Assembly (NCBI GenBank): GCA_002348265.1
Contig: DEAT01000046.1
Location: forward strand, 29,677-71,494
Reading direction: 5' to 3'
DNA from: Gemmatimonadales bacterium UBA2975
GTDB taxonomy: Bacteria > Gemmatimonadota > Gemmatimonadetes > Longimicrobiales > Gaopeijiaceae
DNA length: 41,818 nucleotides
Under the pieces are notes generated by a model that saw nothing but the letters and a program-made list of their open reading frames with translations, searched no databases and was not told the DNA's origin. Shown in pieces: positions 35,800 to 41,818 of the stretch. The translations under genes were made by a program, and so were the position numbers. Position 1 is the first letter of the stretch, and each line of letters begins with the position of its first letter.

Positions 35800-36228
35800 A
35801 TGTCGTCTCATCTTCCGACTCTCGAGCGAGGGAGGTATGCGAGCCTTCCGACCCTCGTGAGTTCTCATATGAGCGGAGGTCGTGACCTTTGGTCCGCTCC
35901 TCTCGGAGAGGTCCCAAGAGATAGGGTTAAAGCGATCTGGAAAGTACTTCAGGAAGTCTTAGATCCAGAGATTCCGATAAGCCTTCCGGAGTTGGGGTTG
36001 ATCTATGATGTCGCCTACGAAGAGGGCATCGCCCGGATCGATTTAACCTTCACGGCAACAGCATGCCCATGTATGGACTTTATCCGAGAGGATATCACTG
36101 ATCGCCTCCTCTCCGAACACTGGATCGATCGGGTTGAGCTGATTGAGGTGTGGGATCCACCATGGACGAGTGATCGGATTACGGTGGAAGGTCGGGAGAA
36201 GTTGAAAAAAATGGGCGTGAGTGCCTAA
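35800..36228 (+). CDS. paaD: PaaD-like DUF59 body without its zinc ribbon
   Basis: PaaD is thought to help Fe-S or diiron assembly for the oxygenase. This 142-residue protein has the DUF59 part: IWKVLQEVLDPEIPISLPEL, GLIYDVAYEEG, LTFTATACPCMDFIREDI with the conserved cysteine region, and WDPPWTSDRITVEGREKLKKM, a PaaD-specific ending. Canonical PaaD continues with a zinc ribbon; here the stop comes right after GVSA and the ribbon occurs as a separate gene 960 bases further on. The ATG at 35800 has no ribosome binding site and may be coupled to the paaA stop; an ATG at 35869 would remove a low-complexity head. Confidence 0.88.
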   Translation: MSSHLPTLERGRYASLPTLVSSHMSGGRDLWSAPLGEVPRDRVKAIWKVLQEVLDPEIPISLPELGLIYDVAYEEGIARIDLTFTATACPCMDFIREDITDRLLSEHWIDRVELIEVWDPPWTSDRITVEGREKLKKMGVSA

Positions 36229-36239
36229 TCGAGAGGGAA

Positions 36240-36467
36240 ATGAGAGAGTCCGTCTACGACGTTTTTACCCGTAAAGAGCGAGGTGATCGCCTCCAGCATG
36301 TTGGCTATGTCGACGCCTTCGATGACGAAACTGCTAAGGTCTACGCGTGGACCACGTACAGTGAGGAAAAGTGGTTTGAGATGTGTGTGGTGAAACGTGT
36401 CAACGTACTTCCAGTGAATCGTACCGACGGTCTTTTTGTCGAAGCCCAAGATTCATCCCATGATTGA
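36240..36467 (+). CDS. paaB: PaaB-like structural subunit
   Basis: A 75-residue protein matching PaaB, the small structural subunit that links the PaaAC heterodimers. Seen are SVYDVFTRKERGDRLQHVGY (compare YEVFVR...HVGS in PaaB), VDAFDDETAKVYAWTTYSEE and MCVVKRVNVL. It is somewhat shorter than the 95 residues of E. coli. The ATG is preceded by GAGAGGGAA. Its stop lies inside the start of the PaaC gene (eight-base overlap), consistent with co-translation. Confidence 0.86.
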   Translation: MRESVYDVFTRKERGDRLQHVGYVDAFDDETAKVYAWTTYSEEKWFEMCVVKRVNVLPVNRTDGLFVEAQDSSHD

Positions 36468-37248
36468 CGCACTTGATCTATCCACGCTGAGCGACGATCA
36501 GCGGGATGCCCTAGTAAGGCTGATTGTGACACTCGCTGACTCCAAGCGCCTTATGGGGATTCGTTATTCGGATTGGACTCTTGGAGCTCCGTCAATCGAA
36601 ACCGGTGTGTCGATGGCTTCGATGACTCAGGACGAATGGGGACATGCGCGTTTGCTCTATGCGATGCTGAAGACGCTTGATATTGATCCTGCGCCGTTTG
36701 AATACGAGAGAAGTGGTGACAAGTTCGCTTCCCTGTCGGCGCTTGATCGCGAGCCATCGGATTGGGCAGCTGTCGTGGCTCTGATGGTTTTAGCTGATGG
36801 AGCGCTTTCGACTATGCTCCGGTCCTTGGCTCAAGGGACATTGGAGCAGGCCCGACGTCGAGTGCCGAAGATGCTCGCTGAAGAGCAATACCATATGAGC
36901 ATGGGTTCCGCTTGGTATCGGCGATTGGCTGACAGCGGGGGTGAGTCCCGACGTCTCCTGGCCGTGGCGACGGAGAACATGCTTCCTGGATTGATCGCTT
37001 GGCTCGGGGTGGATGATGCGGCTGCCCGCAGTATGGTGGCTATTGGGGTTCTAGATTCTGCGGAAGACCGACTCGCACTATATCGTGATGAGGTAAGGGA
37101 GGTCGTCGCCCTGGTAGGGTGGGACATCGATACCGTACTTGGAACAAGTGAGTGGGACGAAGTGCGTGGCCGAGCGGTGGGGAGACCTGATGAGGAAGCC
37201 TGTGAAAGAGCGCGAGGCGACCGGAATCGAGCCCTTCTGGTTGAGTAG
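36460..37248 (+). CDS. paaC: PaaC-like subunit with apparent diiron motifs
   Basis: PaaC is the ferritin-like partner of PaaA in the oxygenase. This 262-residue protein has LADSKRLMGIRYSDWTLGAP, MTQDEWGHARLLY with E59 and H62, and MLAEEQYHMSMGSAWYRRLA with E-x-x-x-H, followed by helices up to EEACERARGDR. In canonical PaaC, as I recall it from E. coli, the first helix pair reads DLLGQ and the iron ligands are lost; here ExxH is present. The start is the ATG at 36460 overlapping paaB; a TTG at 36436 is an alternative. It also overlaps the next gene by 59 bases. Confidence 0.88.
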   Translation: MIDALDLSTLSDDQRDALVRLIVTLADSKRLMGIRYSDWTLGAPSIETGVSMASMTQDEWGHARLLYAMLKTLDIDPAPFEYERSGDKFASLSALDREPSDWAAVVALMVLADGALSTMLRSLAQGTLEQARRRVPKMLAEEQYHMSMGSAWYRRLADSGGESRRLLAVATENMLPGLIAWLGVDDAAARSMVAIGVLDSAEDRLALYRDEVREVVALVGWDIDTVLGTSEWDEVRGRAVGRPDEEACERARGDRNRALLVE

Positions 37249-37498
37249 TCCGATGCCGCTGCGCAGACCATTTGCAGGAAGATTGAGCAGCAAGGAAGTT
37301 CAAAAGTCTTCCTTCAATGCTAAAGAGCGCCGAGAAGAGTCTCCGGATGTTTTGCCTGCTGCGCCACCGTGTCCGTTTTGTGAACAAACGCAAACCGAGA
37401 TCATGAATGCCTTCGGATCCCACGCGTCCGTGAGCAGTTTTTGGTGTCGCTCGTGTCGGAGCCCGTTCGAACTGATGAGGTGGAGGAGAGATGGTTGA
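37190..37498 (+). CDS. Separate zinc-ribbon protein matching the PaaD C-terminus
   Basis: A protein of about 102 residues whose last 45 residues hold CPFCEQTQTEIMNAFGS and WCRSCRSPFE: four cysteines in two CxxC pairs. This matches the C-terminal zinc ribbon of canonical PaaD (CPRC..T..ISEFGST.C...YRCDSCREPF), including the glycine and phenylalanine positions. Preceding residues are a basic, probably unstructured linker. ATG at 37190, preceded by GGGGAG, is preferred; a later ATG at 37253 lies after the paaC stop and is the alternative. Function: inferred to replace the missing domain of the PaaD body. Confidence 0.75.
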   Translation: MRKPVKEREATGIEPFWLSSPMPLRRPFAGRLSSKEVQKSSFNAKERREESPDVLPAAPPCPFCEQTQTEIMNAFGSHASVSSFWCRSCRSPFELMRWRRDG

Positions 37499-37529
37499 TG
37501 TAGGCTGGATGCATACTATCTCGTGACAA

Positions 37530-38093
37530 TCAGGCCCTGATCAACTCTACCTCTTCCAGGAAGTCTTTCAGGGGCTTGGCAACAGCTACCGCTCGCTCCT
37601 GAATCGCTGCCGCTGTCGTATCGCGAACTACACCGTCCAGTATGTGGCGCGCAACGGCTTGGCCCAATTTGTTACCGGGTTGATCTGCAGCCTGGTGGTA
37701 CTCGGCATATCGAGCGCTTACATGTTGCTCAAATAGGGGTAGCTGTGACTCTTGCGTTCCGTTTTCCACCATGTCTTCGAAAACGGCCCCGTGAAGAGCG
37801 TCTAGCCCTTCTCGGATCCTTGCTTCGGGTGTTCGTCCGAGGAAGGCCATTTGAACGCCTCGGGTGTGCGCCCACATAAAGAAGATAAGGGCCTCTTCAG
37901 CGGTGCGGCGGTTGGTACGATCGTCGTCATAAAGTGTATTGATGTTCGCTAGAGGAGTTTCAACATCTTCTTGCGAAATGAAATCGGTAAAGCTCTCCCA
38001 AACGAGTCGGGCGAGGCTGTCACCTAGTTCGTAGGTTGTCATAGTCTGAGGCGCACGAAATTGACGCGGCTCGTCGGTGATTGTTGTGTTCAC
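37530..38093 (-). CDS. Unrecognised helical protein, 187 residues
   Basis: A soluble, largely helical protein without signal peptide, membrane segment or cysteine. GTG at 38093 is preceded by AAGGA at good spacing. Segments such as SLARLVWESFTDF, TAEEALIFFMWAHTRGVQMAF and LGQAVARHILDGVV suggest an all-alpha bundle. I cannot assign a family. It is convergent with the PaaD zinc-ribbon gene and divergent from the lipoprotein gene at 38164. Base composition is like its neighbours. It may be a cytosolic regulatory or chaperone-like protein; there is no direct evidence. Confidence 0.75.
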   Translation of the reverse strand: MNTTITDEPRQFRAPQTMTTYELGDSLARLVWESFTDFISQEDVETPLANINTLYDDDRTNRRTAEEALIFFMWAHTRGVQMAFLGRTPEARIREGLDALHGAVFEDMVENGTQESQLPLFEQHVSARYAEYHQAADQPGNKLGQAVARHILDGVVRDTTAAAIQERAVAVAKPLKDFLEEVELIRA

Positions 38094-38163
38094 CGTGATA
38101 ATCCTTCATAGCATATGTTTCGTAGAACCCTCAATTCGGACCTTGGAAGCCAAAGTGTCAAGG

Positions 38164-38901
38164 ATGAAGATTCCCGCTAGCCACTTCGTAATGAAAATGT
38201 TTCACCGGATAAGTCCCTCTAGGTCACCGAGAACCCTTGTCCGGATTGGTATTCTGGCGGGCTTTGGGTTGATGTCGGGATGCTCAGCCTCAGCGCCTGT
38301 TCTGCCGCGACCGCGACCAATCGTCAACTATCAAGGTGCCCGGATTCGTGCGGACTATGAGGAGATGAAGAGCGTAAATGAGTGGGTGACTCGCGAGCAG
38401 GAAAATATCGTCAATGACCCGTCTTTTTGGGTCGTATCAAACGCGACGCTAGGTGAGACCTTACCATGGGAAGGTATGCGGCTCGCTCAGGACAGTGTGA
38501 TTCTCAATGTGCCATTAGGGGTCAGGGATGGTCAGCTAGCTTACCAGATATATGGGCACCTGCATTTGATGGTGCAGATGGGCCGTCAAGGCGAGTGGCT
38601 ACCTGAAGCGCCGGATGCTAGGGGCTATGACCTTGAGCGGGCTATAGTTGATCGGGTCGCGAACGTATGGATCCTAGGCCGGACGGTGTTCGACACCCAG
38701 CCGTTCGCGCCCTTAGACGAGCTCGCGTACGCGAAGCATTTCGACTTTCTAGATGCCTTCATCTTTACAGCCCGCCCCGACCTCTATGGCTCTGAGCGCG
38801 CGCAGTGGGTTAGGGAAAACCCTGAGCGGGCCAGCGAATATAGGGAATGGTTTGCGGAGACCTTCAACCGTGAGCCGCCCGGCGTTAGGGCCAAAGAGTA
38901 G
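38164..38901 (+). CDS. Unrecognised lipoprotein
   Basis: A lipoprotein signal with basic n-region and core ILAGFGLMSGC. The mature protein has a Pro/Arg-rich stretch (VLPRPRPIVNYQG), helical segments with NEWVTREQENI, and VILNVPLGVRDGQLAYQIYGHLHLM; the C-terminus is rich in charged residues (RENPERASEYREWFAETF). No family was recognised. Several ATGs (38164, 38191, 38197) could start it; none has a strong ribosome binding site and the first is chosen. It is probably anchored in the envelope. The upstream divergent gene starts 70 bases away. Confidence 0.75.
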   Translation: MKIPASHFVMKMFHRISPSRSPRTLVRIGILAGFGLMSGCSASAPVLPRPRPIVNYQGARIRADYEEMKSVNEWVTREQENIVNDPSFWVVSNATLGETLPWEGMRLAQDSVILNVPLGVRDGQLAYQIYGHLHLMVQMGRQGEWLPEAPDARGYDLERAIVDRVANVWILGRTVFDTQPFAPLDELAYAKHFDFLDAFIFTARPDLYGSERAQWVRENPERASEYREWFAETFNREPPGVRAKE

Positions 38902-38914
38902 ATCTCACTCGGTG

Positions 38915-39232
38915 TTAAGCCGGAACGACTTCCCACTGGAGTCCGATTGGTCCGGTCTTATCCAACTCTTCCACATGAAGATCGATGCGCCCCGAACGCG
39001 CTAGCCGGTCATTGCTCGGCTTGCCACCAAATACAGCAAAGTTGAGCACAAGAAAGCGACATGTGACACCCTCCGGAGAGGTTGCACACATTTCTGATCC
39101 CTTGAGTGATTTTACTGGGGGTGCTTCACCGGACTGCACTCGAAGGCGTAGAATACGGCCTCTGTGAGGCGCATCCATCGCATCGAGAACTCGGTACGAG
39201 ACATCGCCACCAATAATGGTTTTAGCAGACAT
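38915..39232 (-). CDS. Unrecognised 105-residue protein
   Basis: A small, probably beta-rich protein: KTIIGGDVSYRVLDAMD, GRILRLRVQSGEAPPV, GVTCRFLVLNFAVFGG and DLHVEELDKTGPIGLQWEVV. No signal peptide or membrane helix. The ATG at 39232 is 18 bases from the divergent decarboxylase ATG at 39251, so the promoters of one or both must lie inside the neighbouring gene. No clear ribosome binding site. The protein-like alternation of hydrophobic residues supports a real gene, but a spurious frame cannot be excluded. Confidence 0.6.
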   Translation of the reverse strand: MSAKTIIGGDVSYRVLDAMDAPHRGRILRLRVQSGEAPPVKSLKGSEMCATSPEGVTCRFLVLNFAVFGGKPSNDRLARSGRIDLHVEELDKTGPIGLQWEVVPA

Positions 39233-39250
39233 GGGAGAAAGATTACTGGC

Positions 39251-40696
39251 ATGACGTCGTCGACGGAAGACGCGCTCGGGAACGAATTGCAACTATCTAG
39301 TGCTCGGATGATGGAGTTAGCCGAGCTGGCTTCTCGCCTGATAGTGGAGCGCATAGATAGCCTCCCCACCGAGCCTGCGTGGTGCGGTGGCACTCGTGCC
39401 GAACTCGAGGCCATAATGCGTGAAGATCCTCCTGAAGAAGGCAGATTGCCTGAGCAGGTGCTTGAACGAGCCGCGCGTGAGATACTTCCCGTGGCGGCCC
39501 GAGTCGATCATCCCCGGTTTTTCGCGTTTGTGCCCTCGTCTCCGACTTGGCCCAGTGTACTCGCGGACTACATGGCGGCGGGCCATAACGTGTTCCAAGG
39601 GACATGGCTTGGCGCATCAGGGCCGAGTCAACTTGAGGTGGTTGTGATCGACTGGTTTCGTGACTGGATAGGGTATCCGACCACCGCGGGTGGTCTCTTC
39701 ACTAGTGGGGGCTCTGCAGCGAGCCTAGACGCATTCGTAGCGGCTCGAGAAGCAGCTGGGGCGCCGGACTGCGCTTCAGTTTATATGTCCGACCAGAGTC
39801 ACACTGCCCTGAGTCGTGCGGCAACGATTGTTGGGGTTCGGCCTGAACATGTTCGGAAGGTCCCCAGTGACAGCCGTTTTCGCCTCGACATGAATGCATT
39901 ACGAAGCATGATTACCAAGGATAGAGAAGATGGACTTTCTCCAATCGCCATCTGCGCGAACGCCGGAGCAACGAATACGGGCGCTGTAGATCCGCTGGCT
40001 GCTATCGCTGACCTTTGTGAGGCAGAGAATTTCTGGTTCCATGTGGATGCCGCGTATGGTGGTTTTGCCATCCTGGACGAAGGAGTCAAGAGGCTCTTTG
40101 AGGGGATCGAGAGGGCCGATTCTATCGCAATGGATGCGCACAAGTGGCTTTTCCAACCATTCGAAACCGGATGCTTGATGGTCAAGGACGTTTCGAGGCT
40201 TGAGTCGGCCTTCTCTGTTCGCCCAGAATATTTGCAGGATACGGAATGGGGCAGGGATCACCCGAACTTTGGTGATAGAGGCCTTCAACTCAGTCGGTCG
40301 TTCAGGGCTCTTAAGGTTTGGATGTCGATTCAGACTTTTGGCATGAAGGCATTTCGGTCAGCGGTAAGTCGCGGAATTGGATTGGCTAAGAAGGCGGAGG
40401 AGTGGATACGTGCTTCAGAGACACTTGAAATCGCTAACCCAGCCTCGCTGAGTGTTGTTTGTTTCCGATTTAACCCTAAGGGGAAAAATCTCTCGGGCCG
40501 GGAAATGGAGGCGCTGAACGAACGGATTCAAGAGCGGGTGATAGAAACAGGTACCGCGATGATGTCATCCACTCGTCTCCGCGGGGAGTACTCACTGAGG
40601 CTGTGCATCATTAATTACACCACCACCTGGGACGACGTTTGTTCCACGCTCGAGGCTATTGAGAGGTTCGGCCTGGAGGCGTTGTCTGATGGATGA
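39251..40696 (+). CDS. Group II pyridoxal-5'-phosphate-dependent amino acid decarboxylase
   Basis: A cytosolic PLP enzyme of 481 residues of the group II (aromatic-L-amino-acid / tyrosine / glutamate) decarboxylases. It shows FTSGGSAASLDAFVAAREAA, the cofactor-binding CANAGATNTGAVDPL, HVDAAYGGFAIL with the aspartate that binds the pyridine nitrogen, and the Schiff-base lysine at about residue 298 in DAHKWLFQPFE. The C-terminal LRLCIINYTTTWDDV fits the family. Its amine product cannot be assigned. The TGA lies eight bases inside the next gene, so it is co-translated with a CPBP protease gene. The ATG at 39251 is the likely start; an upstream frame is open to 39164. Confidence 0.94.
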   Translation: MTSSTEDALGNELQLSSARMMELAELASRLIVERIDSLPTEPAWCGGTRAELEAIMREDPPEEGRLPEQVLERAAREILPVAARVDHPRFFAFVPSSPTWPSVLADYMAAGHNVFQGTWLGASGPSQLEVVVIDWFRDWIGYPTTAGGLFTSGGSAASLDAFVAAREAAGAPDCASVYMSDQSHTALSRAATIVGVRPEHVRKVPSDSRFRLDMNALRSMITKDREDGLSPIAICANAGATNTGAVDPLAAIADLCEAENFWFHVDAAYGGFAILDEGVKRLFEGIERADSIAMDAHKWLFQPFETGCLMVKDVSRLESAFSVRPEYLQDTEWGRDHPNFGDRGLQLSRSFRALKVWMSIQTFGMKAFRSAVSRGIGLAKKAEEWIRASETLEIANPASLSVVCFRFNPKGKNLSGREMEALNERIQERVIETGTAMMSSTRLRGEYSLRLCIINYTTTWDDVCSTLEAIERFGLEALSDG

Positions 40697-41501
40697 AAAA
40701 TCAGACGCATGTGACCGAAATATGAAGGCAATAAGATACGGAGTGGTATCCGTAATGAGCTTCTTTGGTGTGCTGTTCTGGTTGGGGTGGATAGAAGATT
40801 ATTCCGCGGCTGACGCAGTGTTGATGGCTGTGGTTTTAGCGGCCTTGCCCGGCCTCTCTCTGGTTCAAGTCCCGCTAGTAAGTGGCGTGCCAATAGATCG
40901 CCTTCAGGCCTATTGGAGTTCTACGGTCACACTTTGGGTTCTCGGACTGAGTTGTTGGTTGGTCGGCACCAGAGGTGGTGACATTTCCGCTGTTGGGATT
41001 GTGCCTCTGTCACCTGCTGCGGTGCTGGGATGGTCAGCGATCTTAACGGTCGCGGGCCTCGGCATCATCATAGGATTTCGTTGGCTGGGCGGTCGATTTA
41101 GGATCGCCGAGACTCCTCTCCTAAAGAGCCTTTTGCCCAAGACTCGCCGGGAGCGGCGCGTCTTCGGGGTCTTGTCCCTTGCGGCTGGAACATGTGAGGA
41201 GTTGGCTTACCGGGGATACGTGATTCCGATGCTCATTCCGGTCTTGGGGCTGGGTAGCGCAGTGGTAATATCGTCTCTCGTCTTTGGTTTGATGCACGGC
41301 TACCAAGGCTGGCTCGGCATTTTCCGAACGACGCTGATGGGAGCAGTTTTAGCCTGGGGCTTTATTTTTTCGGGGAGTCTCATTCCGGCTATGATCGCAC
41401 ACACTGCGATCGATCTGATTGCTGGAATTCTTATTGGTGACTGGCTCCTGTCGCTCGAACTTGAATTCGGGGTAGATTCGGAAGAATCCCCCTCCTTTTA
41501 A
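40689..41501 (+). CDS. CPBP family intramembrane glutamic endopeptidase
   Basis: A multispanning protein of 270 residues. The catalytic CPBP motifs are EELAYRGY (glutamates) in helix 1 of the domain, FGLMHGYQG (histidine) and the final IAHTAIDLIAG (histidine). Preceding helices (SVMSFFGVLFWLGWI and others) form the membrane region. CPBP proteases include Rce1-like proteins and others involved in bacteriocin immunity; individual roles are unknown. ATG 40689 overlaps the decarboxylase stop by eight bases; ATG 40722 is an alternative. The charged tail SEESPSF is cytoplasmic or periplasmic. Confidence 0.88.
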   Translation: MDEKSDACDRNMKAIRYGVVSVMSFFGVLFWLGWIEDYSAADAVLMAVVLAALPGLSLVQVPLVSGVPIDRLQAYWSSTVTLWVLGLSCWLVGTRGGDISAVGIVPLSPAAVLGWSAILTVAGLGIIIGFRWLGGRFRIAETPLLKSLLPKTRRERRVFGVLSLAAGTCEELAYRGYVIPMLIPVLGLGSAVVISSLVFGLMHGYQGWLGIFRTTLMGAVLAWGFIFSGSLIPAMIAHTAIDLIAGILIGDWLLSLELEFGVDSEESPSF

Positions 41502-41522
41502 CGCTCTGACTCTTGGGAACGT

Positions 41523-41818
41523 ATGGAAGTTGACCTAGCACTGCTCGCTGATGCCGCAACGATAGACGGGTCAGGAAAGCTCAACATACTCGGGATCTTT
41601 GATCGTCTAGGGACGGGGGCATTTCCAACGCGGCATCCTCGGATGGCGCTTGTACTCCGCTTTTCTGCCGGGGTACATGAGGTGGGAAAGCACGAGATTG
41701 AGATAGTGCTCAAGGCACCCGATGGGGGTGAGGTGGTGCGGATTGATGGTGAGATGAACCTAGCAGCAGGGCCCGGGCAGGTATCAAGCGGAGTACTTGT
41801 TCCGCATGTGCTCAATTT
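41523..41818 (+). CDS. DUF6941 family protein, 3'-truncated by the window end
   Basis: The frame starts MEVDLALLADAATIDGSGKL and continues NILGIFDRLGTGAFPTRHPRM, which matches the DUF6941 family of small (~130-residue) cytosolic proteins. The last codons fall outside the window. The start at 41523 is 21 bases after the CPBP stop. Function of the family is not known. The opposite-strand open frame here is a shadow. Confidence 0.8.
   Translation, partial: MEVDLALLADAATIDGSGKLNILGIFDRLGTGAFPTRHPRMALVLRFSAGVHEVGKHEIEIVLKAPDGGEVVRIDGEMNLAAGPGQVSSGVLVPHVLN

Noticed and set aside
41498..41815. Minus-strand 105-codon frame at the right edge
   Set aside because: Antisense shadow of the DUF6941 gene; Ser/Thr/Pro/Arg-rich.

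Overview
The window looks like one contig of an aerobic, Gram-negative, chemo-organotrophic bacterium, most probably a Gemmatimonadota lineage. This is inferred from gene content only: a BrxA/BrxB bacilliredoxin, a Rieske/cytochrome b complex whose cytochrome b is fused to a diheme cytochrome c tail, a planctomycete-type small cytochrome c, PD40 and NHL propeller lipoproteins, a ~900-residue PIG-L deacetylase, carboxypeptidase-regulatory plus orphan TonB-plug proteins, and many lipoprotein signal peptides. Genes are tightly packed in short operons, stop/start overlaps (TGATG, ATGA, GTGA, TTGA) are common, and GTG and TTG starts are frequent. I saw no tRNA, rRNA, CRISPR array, insertion sequence, phage or plasmid module; it reads as core or lightly accessory chromosome.

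Layout. 1-2.4 kb: a [2Fe-2S] subunit of a molybdenum hydroxylase, a bacilliredoxin, then a cupin plus DUF1028 pair. 2.7-5.6 kb: Rieske protein and fused cytochrome b/c, facing a small cytochrome c. 5.9-9.4 kb: dienelactone-hydrolase lipoprotein, a plug-only lipoprotein, an ArgE-type M20 hydrolase, a 53-residue membrane peptide and a 7Fe ferredoxin. 9.5-11.1 kb: minus-strand operon of alpha/beta hydrolase, small helical protein and PduO-type cobalamin adenosyltransferase. 11.2-14.4 kb: HTH/zinc-ribbon membrane protein, CcdA plus DsbA-like lipoprotein (extracytoplasmic thiol pathway), PD40 lipoprotein. 14.4-18.2 kb: carboxypeptidase-regulatory/plug protein, TetR regulator with a candidate operator, NSS-type sodium symporter.

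18.3-26.75 kb is a seven-cistron plus-strand operon: a BMP-type nucleoside-like ABC transporter (lipoprotein, ATPase, two permeases), a 39-residue ORF coupled on both sides, a PIG-L deacetylase and a second solute-binding lipoprotein. It meets a minus-strand SSS symporter preceded by a 41-residue membrane peptide. prfC (RF3), DUF2911 and NHL lipoproteins follow on the minus strand, with strong hairpins between them, then a HupE/UreJ-type membrane protein.

34.4-37.5 kb encodes a phenylacetyl-CoA-epoxidase-like diiron oxygenase with unusual organisation: a SufT-like DUF59 protein, PaaA, a PaaD body without its zinc ribbon, PaaB, PaaC, and then the missing PaaD zinc ribbon as a separate gene. 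No PaaE reductase and no other phenylacetate gene is present, and the PaaC homologue carries ExxH-type motifs that I recall being degenerate in canonical PaaC. I consider this the most interesting part of the window. The remainder (37.5-41.8 kb) has two unrecognised proteins, an unrecognised lipoprotein, a group II PLP decarboxylase, a CPBP membrane protease and the start of a DUF6941 protein.
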